From Tropicibacter sp. R16_0 (GTDB lineage Bacteria; Pseudomonadota; Alphaproteobacteria; Rhodobacterales; Rhodobacteraceae), in contig NZ_JAGHRE010000001.1 in NCBI RefSeq assembly GCF_017743935.1, positions 103,683 through 167,682 on the forward strand: 64,000 nucleotides of DNA. Reading direction: 5' to 3'. The notes under the pieces were generated by a model. The model made no database searches, had not been told where the DNA came from, and worked only from the letters and a program-made list of their open reading frames with translations. Positions 35,445 through 44,149 of the stretch are shown piece by piece. The number at the start of each line of letters is the position of its first letter. The first letter of the stretch is position 1. A program made the position numbers and the translations under genes.

Positions 35445-36500
35445 GTGAAACGGATGATTGCACTTGGGGCCGTTCTGCTGAGCTTGGCCACCGCAGGGCA
35501 GGCCAGCTTAGAAAGCAAGACATCTGACAAGGTAAAGCAATTTGTGCAGGACACCATTTTTCTAGGCATGCGGGCCAGTCCCCATGGCACCAGCTGGACC
35601 AAGTATTCTCAACTGCGCGACTATTTCCAGCGCGCGCGACGATGGGATCACTGGGCACGAGATGACTCTGGCCGCTGCTGATATGTCGTTTGAGACGCTG
35701 CTGGAGCGGGACTATCATTTTCGCAGCGTAATGGGTGAGCAGCCGCAGAATTTTCTGGTCGTGAACCAGACTCGTGACATCGAAGCTGCCCATGCTCAGG
35801 GCAACACGGCGGTGATCTGGAACAATCAGACAGCGACCATCCTGAACGATGATCTTAAGAAGATGGCGCTGCCCAAGGATATGGGCATCAAGAGCATGAT
35901 CCTAGCCTATATCGATATTTTGCGCACCGGTTCCGGGCAATTGGCGGCATACAACGGCAATTACATCGGCTTGACGCCCTGGGGTAGGTCGGTTGTTGAC
36001 GAGATGGTGCGCTTTGGCATCCTGCTGGATCTAAGTCACACCGAGTCCAAGACCGCCAATGACGCTATGGACGACATGGACGCCAGGAATCCGGGGCGGC
36101 CGTATGTCTATATCCATTCGGTTCCGGCGGGTCTTTACAAAAGCGAACCGGGCGCCACGCCTCGCGGATGCTATCGGGCTATTCCGGATGATGAGGCGCT
36201 GCGCGCGGCCAAGTCGGGCGGCTATAACTCTCCGACCTTCACCGAATGGATGATGGACGGCATCTCGCCCGAGGATATCTCGGCCAAGCAGGCGGCGGAC
36301 ATGATCGACGCTTTCAACAAGGGCGCGACCGGCAACTGCGAGTTGGCAAAGATCCTCGCCGCGATTACAGATGACCTGTGGGCGCGGGGGTACTCGAACG
36401 AGGATCTGACCAAGATCTTTGGCGGCAACAAGATGCGCGTCTATGCGCAGGTGTGGGAAGACAAACCACCCGAGTGGTTCCTACAGGAATTCCCCCGAAC
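35445..36500 (+). pseudogene. peptidase M19 (membrane dipeptidase) gene, frameshifted
   Basis: The N-terminal part from GTG 35445 (signal-like [20 protein letters not shown], then [13 protein letters not shown]) and the body in the next frame ([22 protein letters not shown]...[17 protein letters not shown]...[14 protein letters not shown]) are one M19-type zinc dipeptidase broken by a frameshift in the CG run at 35631-35638. The run holds four CG units; a fifth would restore CGC GCG CGC GAC and join the two parts. The DLSH motif carries one of the metal-site histidines. After about 36500 the frame runs into repeat copy C and stops at 36822, so the native C-terminus also seems lost. A sequencing error at the CG run cannot be excluded. 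Confidence 0.75.
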
Positions 36501-36575
36501 GCCTGCGTCTGCGACAAGAGTTTCGCGATCAGTCTTATTCTCGGTAAGGCCGAGGGCTTTTGTTCAAGTAAGACG

Positions 36576-36800
36576 GGGGTGCTCCCGCCTGTCGTTGATG
36601 CCCCTTGCGGGACATCGCCTCCCGTTGGGCCGGGCCTCGCTTCGCTCGGCAGTTGGCAATCCTTTGCAGTCGAAGCGATTACAACACCAAACGAGCAATA
36701 GGCCACAGTCGGGACCGCGCCGCGCGCAGCGCGGCGCCCGGCCCAAGTCCGTTAGCGGGGCTGACGCAGTCAGGTCTGCTCGGGCGCGGGAGCGCACCCC
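36576..36800 (+). repeat. structured intergenic repeat, copy C
   Basis: Third copy of the repeat family. Begins GGGGTGCTCCCGCCTGTCG and ends CGGGCGCGGGAGCGCACCCC. Inside, TTGGGCCGGGC and GCCCGGCCCAA are exact reverse complements (11 bp); the second hairpin is GCGCCGCGC/GCGCGGCGC with a GCA loop. The 3' block is CCGTTAGCGGGGCTGACGC, shared with copies B and E. It lies between the dipeptidase remnant and the convergent EEP gene and encodes the last 80 or so codons of the open dipeptidase frame. Confidence 0.87.
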
Positions 36801-36813
36801 TTGCCCGGCTGAA

Positions 36814-38004
36814 TTACTGTAGCCGGATATGCGCCATGATTTGGCCGTGGTCCGACGCAAGCTTGTTATAGGGCGCTTCGGGGTGTGATCCGTCGGTCAG
36901 GTGGTCATTGAAGACGCTGTAGTACTCCATCTCTCCCATCGCCTTGTTCCAGGTGCTGTCGAAGTGGCGCGACATGTAGATCTGGTCGATGCTCTCATAC
37001 ACACCGCCAAATGCCGCCGTATACACCATGTCGCGCAGGGACTTGCGTACGAACATCTTTTCGGCGGAACGTAGCCGAACCCGGTCCACGGCTTCTGTGA
37101 TTTGCTCATTCTCTTCGCGCGAATAGCGGTCATTGGGGGCCTTGGCGTCGTGCCGCAGCATCCAGGAGTAATTCTTGAACGGATGCTCGCCCGAGATGAT
37201 CTCGGAACTCACCGCGTGTTCGCCATCGTTGAAATCGCCCAGAACCATCACGGGGTGTCCCTTGTCCAACTCGGCGACGATCTCGCGCCGCAGGACCCAG
37301 GCCTCGGCCATGCGCCGCAAAGCCGAGCGTAACGCACCCATGGCGCGGCCCACCGGGTCATAAGCGGTCAGGACGGCCTCGGGGGCAAACTCTGCGCCTT
37401 CGGGGCGGACGAACTCTCCCAGCTTCGATTTCAGGTGGCAGTTGAAGACAGTGATGACCTTGCCCCCAACCGGCACGCGAGCCTTTAGGATCGGACGTGA
37501 GATGCGGGTCAACGTGTAGTGACCAGCCCCTTCTTCCCCGCCCAAAGACGACATGGGGATGCGCAGGGGCTCGGGCAGTTCTTGGATGATCTCCGGTGCC
37601 TCGGCAAAGCCAAAACGCGACAGCACCGCCAACCCGGGGCGTCGCTCGCCCGGGCCGCCATCTGAGGCATTGGCGGCAAAGGCCAGAGCCGCATCCTTGT
37701 AGCCGCCAAAGGCCAGTTTCCGAAAGATTGCCTTCTTGTGATAGCGTTTCGAGGTATCCGGCAGGTTGGCTTCATTGGCCTGCATGCCGCGCCGATCCGT
37801 CTCGGCGATCACATCACGCAAGGCTTCCTCTTCAAAGATCTCCTGAAACCCCACGATGTCGGCGTCCATGGTCAGCAGCTGGTCCGCCATCCAATCCTGT
37901 TTCCAGGCGTATTCCTCGGGAGTGTACTTTTGAAATGCGTAGTATTCCTTGTCCGCGCCAATCAGGTTTTTGACGTTGAAGGATGCTATGGTGAAACGGG
38001 TCAT
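36814..38004 (-). CDS. endonuclease/exonuclease/phosphatase family protein
   Basis: A 396-residue soluble protein of the EEP (DNase I-like) superfamily. The N-terminus [17 protein letters not shown] and [14 protein letters not shown] contain the metal Asn and Glu, VFNCHLKSK and [14 protein letters not shown] hold the central His/Asp/Asn, and the C-terminus [11 protein letters not shown] provides the catalytic Asp-His pair, so the active site appears complete. Members hydrolyse phosphodiesters or phosphomonoesters in nucleic acids, inositol phosphates or lipids; the substrate is unknown. Its ATG overlaps the TGA of the threonine-dehydratase-like gene by 4 bases (ATGA), making it the last gene of a four-gene overlapping operon. 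Confidence 0.88.
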   Translation of the reverse strand: MTRFTIASFNVKNLIGADKEYYAFQKYTPEEYAWKQDWMADQLLTMDADIVGFQEIFEEEALRDVIAETDRRGMQANEANLPDTSKRYHKKAIFRKLAFGGYKDAALAFAANASDGGPGERRPGLAVLSRFGFAEAPEIIQELPEPLRIPMSSLGGEEGAGHYTLTRISRPILKARVPVGGKVITVFNCHLKSKLGEFVRPEGAEFAPEAVLTAYDPVGRAMGALRSALRRMAEAWVLRREIVAELDKGHPVMVLGDFNDGEHAVSSEIISGEHPFKNYSWMLRHDAKAPNDRYSREENEQITEAVDRVRLRSAEKMFVRKSLRDMVYTAAFGGVYESIDQIYMSRHFDSTWNKAMGEMEYYSVFNDHLTDGSHPEAPYNKLASDHGQIMAHIRLQ

Positions 38005-38975
38005 GCGAACCGCTCCAGGGCCGTTCTGAAGATATCAGCGTCCACATTCCCACCTGAGGCGACGGCAATCACAGCCTCGCCTTCGATCTGATCCTTGCGG
38101 AACAGCGCTGCGGCCAAGGCGACGGCCCCGCCCGGTTCCAGCACGATCTTGAGGCGTGAAAACGCCAACGCCATGGCGCGCAGTGCCTCGTCTTCGGTGA
38201 CGGTCAGGCCCGGGCCACAGCGTTCGTACATGATTGGGAAGGTGATCTCGCCCGGTGACGGGGTCAGGATAGCATCACAAATGTTGCCCGAGGTTGCCGG
38301 GTTCTGTTCGATCTGGCCCGAGGCCAGCGAGCGTGTCACGTCATCAAACCCTTGCGGCTCGCACGGCCGGGGGCGCATATCTGGCGCGTGTTCTTCCAGC
38401 GCCAGTGCAATGCCCGAGGTCAAGCCGCCGCCACCACAGCAGATCAGAACGTCGCCTTGGGTAACGCCGTGCTCGGCGGCCTGTTCAGCGATCTCCAAGC
38501 CAGTCGTGCCTTGGCCTGCAATCACCTGGGGTTCGTCATAGGGCTTGATCAGGGTCAGGCCGCGTTCCTGCCGCAGCCGCTCGCCGATCTGTTCACGGCT
38601 TTCGCTGCCACGATCATAAAGCACCACCTCGGCCCCCAGTGCGCGGGTGTTGTCGATTTTCATCTTTGGCGCATCCGACGGCATGATGATCACGGACGGC
38701 GCACCATGTTTGGTGGCAGCCATGGCAATGCCCTGCGCGTGGTTGCCCGACGAAAACGCCAGAATGCCGCGCATGCGGGTGTCCTCATCCAACGCAGACA
38801 CAGCCGACCAGGCGCCACGAAACTTGAAGCTGCCAGTGTGTTGCAGGCATTCGGGTTTCACGAACAGCCGCCGCCCAGCGATCTCGTCCAGAAACGGAGA
38901 GTTGAGAAGCGGTGTGCGCCGCGCGTGGCCCTTAAGGCGATCTGCGGCGGCGTGGATCATGTCAATCGAGCTCAT
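38001..38975 (-). CDS. threonine dehydratase-like PLP enzyme
   Basis: A 324-residue fold-type II pyridoxal-phosphate enzyme of the threonine/serine dehydratase and hydroxy-aspartate dehydratase group. The PLP lysine lies in HTGSFKFRGAWSA (residues about 50-62), AFSSGNHAQGIA forms the substrate loop, and CCGGGGLTSGIAL is the glycine-rich phosphate-binding loop; the C-terminal Ser-Gly pair is in AVASGGNVD. There is no regulatory ACT domain, as expected of catabolic enzymes. It would deaminate threonine, serine or a hydroxy-aspartate to a keto acid. Start and stop each overlap neighbouring genes by 4 bases, so expression is coupled within the operon. Confidence 0.88.
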   Translation of the reverse strand: MSSIDMIHAAADRLKGHARRTPLLNSPFLDEIAGRRLFVKPECLQHTGSFKFRGAWSAVSALDEDTRMRGILAFSSGNHAQGIAMAATKHGAPSVIIMPSDAPKMKIDNTRALGAEVVLYDRGSESREQIGERLRQERGLTLIKPYDEPQVIAGQGTTGLEIAEQAAEHGVTQGDVLICCGGGGLTSGIALALEEHAPDMRPRPCEPQGFDDVTRSLASGQIEQNPATSGNICDAILTPSPGEITFPIMYERCGPGLTVTEDEALRAMALAFSRLKIVLEPGGAVALAAALFRKDQIEGEAVIAVASGGNVDADIFRTALERFA

Positions 38976-39802
38976 AAGGCGCGCTCCAGAATACTGCGGA
39001 TAAGGGAAAGGGACTGAGGCTCGTCCAGAAACGGCACATGGCCCCGATTGGGGATGACCGCTGTCAGCATCTCGGGGTGCCGGGTTTGCATCTCGGTCAA
39101 GGTGCCTGGTTCCAGAATATCCGAGTTTTCGCCTCGGATCACGCCGGTGGGCAGCGGCTTGAGCGCCTCGAACAGGGGCCAAAGATCGGGTACAGGGCCG
39201 GCGGCGGCCTGCTCGATCAGCGCATCGCGCAGCTTTGGGTCATAGCGCAGGGTCAGGCCATCTGGGCTCTCGTCGAATTGCACCTCGACCTGCTGGCGCC
39301 AGACCGCAAGCGGGACATCGGGGAACTGTGGCGCCAGGGTAGTATGCATCGCCTGGGCCGCCTGATCATAGGTTTGGGACACGGTTGGTTTGCCGACATA
39401 GTCCATGATCCGCGCGATGCCCTCGGCGCTGACGACCGGGCCCACGTCATTCAGGATCACGCCCGACAATCGTTGCGGCTGCGTCGCGGCCAAGGTCATT
39501 GCGATCAGCCCGCCGCGAGAGGTGCCCAAAAGGGTCACGCGTTCAAGGCCCAGGTGATCGAGCAGTTCGATGGCGTCCTGCCCTTCGCGCATCACGTTGT
39601 AGTTCATGTAGTCGGGGTCATATTCTGATTGCCCGCGTCCGCGATAATCCATCGTGATCATGCGCAAGTCGGTGACATGCGGGGCGAGGTGGGAGAAATC
39701 CCGCTCGCAGCGGGTCAATCCCGCCAAACACAGGAGCGGCTGACCGCTCCCGATATCGCTGTAATGAATGCTTATGCCGTCCGAGGTGGTGAAATCGGCC
39801 AT
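38972..39802 (-). CDS. alpha/beta hydrolase
   Basis: A 276-residue alpha/beta hydrolase with the opening ISIHYSDIGSGQPLLCLAG, the MDYRGRGQSEYDPD motif, a nucleophile elbow GTSRGGLIAM and the C-terminal catalytic His in IPNRGHVPFLDEP. It is similar in plan to enol-lactonases and C-C bond hydrolases, but no specific substrate can be named. The ATG at 39802 overlaps the stop of the upstream HAD gene by one base (TGATG) and its own stop overlaps the next start (ATGA), so it is fully embedded in the four-gene operon. Confidence 0.88.
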   Translation of the reverse strand: MADFTTSDGISIHYSDIGSGQPLLCLAGLTRCERDFSHLAPHVTDLRMITMDYRGRGQSEYDPDYMNYNVMREGQDAIELLDHLGLERVTLLGTSRGGLIAMTLAATQPQRLSGVILNDVGPVVSAEGIARIMDYVGKPTVSQTYDQAAQAMHTTLAPQFPDVPLAVWRQQVEVQFDESPDGLTLRYDPKLRDALIEQAAAGPVPDLWPLFEALKPLPTGVIRGENSDILEPGTLTEMQTRHPEMLTAVIPNRGHVPFLDEPQSLSLIRSILERAL

Positions 39803-40488
39803 CAAACCCCTGCCAGTTGCGGAATGCTCGTGAGGTCGGACAGTACATGTGCAGGCGTCCATGGCAAGCGGTCCATCGGCTCTCCAGCGCGATTGACCCA
39901 AGCGGTGGTGAAGCCATAGCCGCTGGCCCCGGCGGCGTCCCAACCGTTCGAGCTTACGAACAGGACCTCGTCCCGTGCGCAGCCGAAGCGTTGGCCAACC
40001 AAATCGTACACGCGGCTATCCGGCTTGAAGATGCCGACGCTTTCCACCGACAGCACGTCATCCAACACATCGCCTACACCAGCGGATTGAACGGCTCCGT
40101 CGAGCATCGCGGGCGAGCCGTTCGACAGGATCGCTGTTTGCAAACCGGCATCCTTGAGAGCGCGCAGCATCTGCGGGACCTCCGGATAGGCTTGCAGCTC
40201 CCAGTATAGATCGAGCAATCGTTGGCGCAGTGCCGCATCACCATCGAGGCCCGATACTTCCAACGCCCAGTCCAGCCCGTCTTGGGTAACTTCCCAGAAA
40301 TCGGTGTGCGCGTCCGTGATAGCCCGCAACCAGGTGTATTGCAGCTGTTTCAGGCGCCAGTGGTTGGCAACCTCCATCCACTTATCCTTGAGCGCGGCAT
40401 GTGCGGGCTCGGCTGCGGCCTGCCGCGCGGCAGCCGCCACATCGAACAAGGTGCCGTAGGCGTCGAATACGCAGGTTGTGATTGCCAT
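39802..40488 (-). CDS. haloacid dehalogenase, type II
   Basis: A 228-residue HAD-superfamily enzyme. The N-terminal FDAYGTLFDV carries the nucleophilic Asp; YTWLRAI and the cap domain match (S)-2-haloacid dehalogenases; motif II is LSNGSPAML, motif III lies in GIFKPDSRVYDL, and motif IV SSNGWDAAGA has the Asn-Trp-Asp pattern typical of L-2-haloacid dehalogenases rather than phosphatases. It would convert short 2-haloalkanoates to 2-hydroxy acids, useful for marine halogenated compounds. It is the first gene of the minus-strand operon; GGAGAGGACATC precedes its ATG. Confidence 0.9.
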   Translation of the reverse strand: MAITTCVFDAYGTLFDVAAAARQAAAEPAHAALKDKWMEVANHWRLKQLQYTWLRAITDAHTDFWEVTQDGLDWALEVSGLDGDAALRQRLLDLYWELQAYPEVPQMLRALKDAGLQTAILSNGSPAMLDGAVQSAGVGDVLDDVLSVESVGIFKPDSRVYDLVGQRFGCARDEVLFVSSNGWDAAGASGYGFTTAWVNRAGEPMDRLPWTPAHVLSDLTSIPQLAGV

Positions 40489-40636
40489 GATGTCCTCTCC
40501 CTCAACTTCGGGCGCAGGGTTGCACAGGCGGGGCAGGGGGGAAAGGCCCACTGCCATCACATCCCGGTGCCTTTACATTGGCGCGAGGCTCCGTCAGGGT
40601 GCTGCATCTTTTAACTCCCACGCGATCGGAGACCCA

Positions 40637-41065
40637 ATGACCAAGGTCAAATCAGGCGACACAGTGCGCATCCACTACACCGGCACCCTTCTGGACGGCA
40701 GCACATTCGACAGCTCGGAAGGGCGCGATCCGTTGGAGTTTGTGGTGGGTTCGGGTCAGATCATCCCGGGTTTGGACAAAGCGCTTCCAGATATGGGAGT
40801 GGGGGAGAAGAAGAAGGTGACCATCGATTGCAAAGAAGCCTATGGCCCGATCAACCCCGCCGCCCGTCAGGCGATCCCGCGAGAAGGCATCCCGGATGAC
40901 ATTCCGCTGGAGATCGGCACTCAGTTGCAGATGCAGACCCCGGACGGTCAGGCATTGCCGGTGACGGTGGTTGAGGTGGACGAGGCGACTGTGACGCTGG
41001 ATGCCAACCACCCGCTTGCGGGCCAGGATCTGGTGTTCGACTTCGAGATCGTCTCGATCAACTGA
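40637..41065 (+). CDS. FKBP-type peptidyl-prolyl cis-trans isomerase, SlyD-like
   Basis: A 142-residue protein folding helper with the SlyD layout: an FKBP half (VKSGDTVRIHYTGTLLDGSTFDSSEG...FVVGSGQIIPGLDKAL) interrupted by an IF chaperone flap (about residues 70-125, YGPINPAARQAIPREGIPDDIPLEIG...) and finished by ANHPLAGQDLVFDFEIVSI. The NHPLAG motif marks SlyD-type proteins. It lacks the His/Cys-rich metal tail found in E. coli SlyD. ATG 40637 is chosen because it begins the family sequence MTKVKSGDTV; a longer open frame upstream is not conserved. Located alone between the HAD operon and repeat copy D. Confidence 0.92.
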   Translation: MTKVKSGDTVRIHYTGTLLDGSTFDSSEGRDPLEFVVGSGQIIPGLDKALPDMGVGEKKKVTIDCKEAYGPINPAARQAIPREGIPDDIPLEIGTQLQMQTPDGQALPVTVVEVDEATVTLDANHPLAGQDLVFDFEIVSIN

Positions 41066-41085
41066 CTTGTTGCACTTTGGCGGAC

Positions 41086-41313
41086 GGGGCGCTCCCGCCC
41101 GTCGATCAGGCATCAAAGATGCCCTCCTCCCGTTGGGCCGGGCCTCGCTTCGCTCGGCGGATGGTGTTTCTTTGAGGTCTAAGCGCTTTTGAGGCCGGGT
41201 TAGCGCACGACGCTTGCTGCAGGCGGGACCGCGCCGCGCGCAGCGCGGCGCTCGGCCCAAAGCCGCTAGCGGTGCCGACGCAGTCGGGATCGCTCGGGTG
41301 CGGGAGCGCCCCC
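41086..41313 (+). repeat. structured intergenic repeat, copy D
   Basis: Fourth copy of the repeat family, bounded by GGGGCGCTCCCGCCCG and CGGGTGCGGGAGCGCCCCC. It has the GCCGGGC/GCTCGGC and GCGCCGCGC/GCGCGGCGC hairpins and the block CCGCTAGCGGTGCCGACGC, the variant shared with copy A. Compared with copy B, the outer stem changes A-T to G-C on both sides (GCACTCCCG/CGGGAGTGC versus GCGCTCCCG/CGGGAGCGC). It fills most of the 325-base space between the tail-to-tail FKBP gene and the gene ending at 41391. Confidence 0.87.
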
Positions 41314-41390
41314 GAAACGGTCGCGCACAACGCTGATGCAAGGGGCGGTACAGGGAAAGAATGGACTTGGTCGCTAGACGTGCTTCGCGA

Positions 41391-41846
41391 TCATTCGCCG
41401 AATGCCACGCCGCCTCTGCGTACGGGAATGCGGCTGCGGGGCATGGACGAGACAATTGGTACGGCGGGTGTGTTGGACTGCTCAGCCTCTCCTCCCAACA
41501 CGTGGCCTGCGTGGGGCAGGTTGAGGCTGTCGATCCATGCGGGACCGGGGTCCGCGGATGACGGAGAGATTGTGTCAGGGAGCGCCATCTTTTCGACGAC
41601 CGGAGGTGCCGTTGGCACCTCGATCACATCTGTCGCCGATGCGATTTCGATCTCGACAACCTGAAACGCATCACCGCGCGCAGTTGATCCAGACAGCAGG
41701 TCCTGTATCTGAGGCGAAGACGCCAGCACCACCGCCAGCAAGCACCCGCATCCGGCCAGCAGCGTGACCTTCAACCCGCGCAAGGGGTTGGTGTTGGGCT
41801 TAGGGCCGGGCATTTGGGCGCTGAGAGTGACATCAGGCTGGGTCAT
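41391..41846 (-). CDS. hypothetical single-pass membrane protein
   Basis: A 151-residue protein with a cytoplasmic-type N-terminus (MTQPDVTLSAQMPGPKP), one hydrophobic helix near residues 28-45 (VTLLAGCGCLLAVVLA) and a low-complexity Pro/Ser/Ala-rich remainder that looks extracytoplasmic and disordered. No domain recognised. The start at 41846 is the first plausible ATG giving a compact membrane protein; an in-frame ATG 17 codons upstream is weaker. It lies 79 bases downstream of fabI on the same strand and may share its transcript. Whether it is a true gene rests on the hydrophobic segment and length. Confidence 0.5.
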   Translation of the reverse strand: MTQPDVTLSAQMPGPKPNTNPLRGLKVTLLAGCGCLLAVVLASSPQIQDLLSGSTARGDAFQVVEIEIASATDVIEVPTAPPVVEKMALPDTISPSSADPGPAWIDSLNLPHAGHVLGGEAEQSNTPAVPIVSSMPRSRIPVRRGGVAFGE

Positions 41847-41924
41847 GCAAAGACCATGACCCGAAACCTTGGCGATCAAAGGGCGGGGCCGTGGCAATCT
41901 CTTGCAGGCCCGGCCCCCCGAAAA

Positions 41925-42716
41925 TCACATGCTTTCGGGCTGCGGCATCCCCAAGACGTGGAAGCCGCCGTCGACGCGAATAATCTCGCCCGTGGTGCAG
42001 GCACCTGCGTCCGAGGTCAGGTAAACCGCTGTGCCGCCAACCGCCTCGAGCGTCGCGTTTGAGCGCATCGGCGCGTTGCTGTCGGCAAACTTGAAGGTCT
42101 TGCGCGCCCCGCCGATAGCCGCTCCGGCCAGGGTCTTCATCGGTCCGGGCGAAATGGCATTCACGCGGATGCCCTCGGGACCCAGATCGTTGGCCAGATA
42201 GCGCGTCGCCGATTCCAGCGCCGCTTTGGCCACCCCCATGACGTTGTAATTCGGGACAACCCGGTTCGACCCTGCATAGGTCAGCGTCAGCAATGTGCCA
42301 CCGTTGTCTTTCATCAGCGGATGCGCCCGGCGCGCCACTTCGATGAAGGAATAGGCCGAGATATCCATCGAGTTCTTGAAGTTGGCCCGTGTGGTGTCCA
42401 GGAACCGTCCCGTCAGTTCGGTCTTGTCGGAATAGGCGATGGCGTGCACCAGAAAGTCGATGGTGGGCCAACGCTCACCCAATTGGGCAAAGGCCGTGTC
42501 CAGTGACGCATCATCGGTGACATCCACATCCACCATGAAATCAGAACCGACGCTTTGCGCCAGAGGTTCCAATCGCTTGCCAAAGGCCTCACCCTGATAG
42601 GTGAACGCCAGTTCGGCTCCGGCCTCGGCCATGGCTTTGGCGATGCCCCAGGCGATCGAGCGGTCGTTGGCGACGCCCATGATCAGCCCGCGTTTGCCCT
42701 GCAATGCTCCGGTCAT
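41925..42716 (-). CDS. fabI: enoyl-[acyl-carrier-protein] reductase (NADH)
   Basis: A 263-residue SDR-fold enzyme that reduces trans-2-enoyl-ACP in each round of fatty acid elongation. Typical FabI traits are the GLIMGVANDRSIAWGIAKA cofactor region, LVHAIAYSDKTELTGRF, the catalytic Tyr-x6-Lys in YNVMGVAK, and the C-terminal EIIRVDGGFHVLGM. It is the target class of triclosan-type inhibitors. Its start lies 4 bases after the fabB stop, so fabB-fabI form an operon; fabA, which often sits beside them in related bacteria, is about 2.3 kb away here. Confidence 0.95.
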   Translation of the reverse strand: MTGALQGKRGLIMGVANDRSIAWGIAKAMAEAGAELAFTYQGEAFGKRLEPLAQSVGSDFMVDVDVTDDASLDTAFAQLGERWPTIDFLVHAIAYSDKTELTGRFLDTTRANFKNSMDISAYSFIEVARRAHPLMKDNGGTLLTLTYAGSNRVVPNYNVMGVAKAALESATRYLANDLGPEGIRVNAISPGPMKTLAGAAIGGARKTFKFADSNAPMRSNATLEAVGGTAVYLTSDAGACTTGEIIRVDGGFHVLGMPQPESM

Positions 42717-42720
42717 CGGA

Positions 42721-43950
42721 TTATCCTTTGTACTTGCTCAGGATCATCGATCCGTTGGTGCCACCAAAGCCAAAGCTGTTGGTCATGACCGAATCGAGGC
42801 CCGCGTTTTCGACCAGATCGGTCGCCACTTCGCCGGGGTTGATCCCCTCGGCCAGGGTTTCGACGTTGATCGACGGTGTAATGAAATCATTGTCCAGCAT
42901 CAGCAGGCAGAAGATCGCCTCGAGCGCGCCAGCTGCGCCTTGCGCGTGGCCTGTCATCGACTTGGTCGAGCTGATCGGGGGCACGTTACCCTCGCCAAAG
43001 ACGCGGCGCACGGCCTCAACCTCGCCCACGTCGCCCACCGGGGTCGAGGTGCCATGCGCGTTGATGTAGCTGACCTTGCGGTCCTCGGGCAGGGTCGACA
43101 CGGCCAGACGCATCGCGCGCTCGCCGCCTTCACCGCTGGGGGCCACCATGTCATGGCCGTCCGAGGTTGCCGCGTAACCGGTCACTTCGGCATAGATCTT
43201 GGCACCGCGCGCAAGCGCGTGGTCCAGATCTTCGAGTACGACGATGCCGCCACCGCCGGAGATCACGAACCCATCGCGGTTCTCGTCAAACGCGCGCGAG
43301 GCCTGTTCGGGCGTGTCGTTGTATTTCGAGCTCATCGCGCCCATGGCGTCGAACAGACACGACAGGGTCCAGTCCAGTTCTTCGCCGCCGCCCGCAAACA
43401 TCACGTCCTGTTTGCCCAGCATGATCTGCTCGGCTGCATTGCCGATGCAGTGCAGCGAGGTCGAGCAGGCCGAGGTGATCGAATAGTTGATGCCCTTGAT
43501 CTTGAACGCCGTCGCCAGGTTGGCAGAAATGGTCGAGCTCATGCATTTGGGCACAGCAAAGGGGCCAATTCGCTTGGTTGCGCCGGTTTTGGCAACCACC
43601 TGATGCGCCGTCAGCATGGCACTGGTCGACGGGCCGCCCGATCCGGCCACCAGACCGGTGCGTACGTTCACGACGTCATCCTCGGTCAATCCGGCATCGG
43701 CGATAGCCTGGCTCATTGCGATATGGGCATAGGCAGCTCCAGGCCCCATGAAGCGCAGCGTGCGTTTGTCCACGTGCTCCTTGATGTCGAGCTTGAGCGT
43801 TCCGGCGATCTGGCTGCGAAAGCCGTGTTCGACCATCTCGTCACTTGCGACGATCCCGGATTTGCCTGCCTTAAGCGAGGCCACGACCTCTTGGGCATTG
43901 TTGCCGATCGACGAGACAATGCCCAGACCGGTGACGACGACACGACGCAT
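42721..43950 (-). CDS. fabB: 3-oxoacyl-[acyl-carrier-protein] synthase I
   Basis: A 409-residue condensing enzyme that elongates acyl-ACP and is needed for unsaturated fatty acid synthesis together with FabA. The catalytic triad is visible as Cys in TSACSTSLHCIG, His in NAHGTSTPVGD and His in SMTGHAQGAAG, and the N-terminus VVVTGLGIVSSIGN is standard. The GGGGIVVLEDLDHA and FGFGGTNGSMI motifs complete the thiolase fold. It is the first gene of the fabB-fabI operon. Upstream is a 200-base divergent region shared with a sulfotransferase-like gene of lower GC. Confidence 0.95.
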   Translation of the reverse strand: MRRVVVTGLGIVSSIGNNAQEVVASLKAGKSGIVASDEMVEHGFRSQIAGTLKLDIKEHVDKRTLRFMGPGAAYAHIAMSQAIADAGLTEDDVVNVRTGLVAGSGGPSTSAMLTAHQVVAKTGATKRIGPFAVPKCMSSTISANLATAFKIKGINYSITSACSTSLHCIGNAAEQIMLGKQDVMFAGGGEELDWTLSCLFDAMGAMSSKYNDTPEQASRAFDENRDGFVISGGGGIVVLEDLDHALARGAKIYAEVTGYAATSDGHDMVAPSGEGGERAMRLAVSTLPEDRKVSYINAHGTSTPVGDVGEVEAVRRVFGEGNVPPISSTKSMTGHAQGAAGALEAIFCLLMLDNDFITPSINVETLAEGINPGEVATDLVENAGLDSVMTNSFGFGGTNGSMILSKYKG

Positions 43951-44149
43951 GAAAGAACTCCTCTGCTGCGTTGAGCATGTTTAAGACAGTGCAAGAAGCT
44001 GAGCAAGCGATTAGACTTTGGGTGTGCGCACTGTCGGTAATGTACCTGATCTTGTGGCAGACATGCTGTGAAGCGGTTGAAAATTTGACGCTTCGATTTG
44101 CCCAAATGGGGAAAAAAGCGCACTTTCTGAACATAGCATGTGAGATGGT

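Noticed and set aside
42601..43974. 457-codon plus-strand open frame opposite fabI and fabB
   Set aside because: Antisense shadow of two essential, unmistakable genes.
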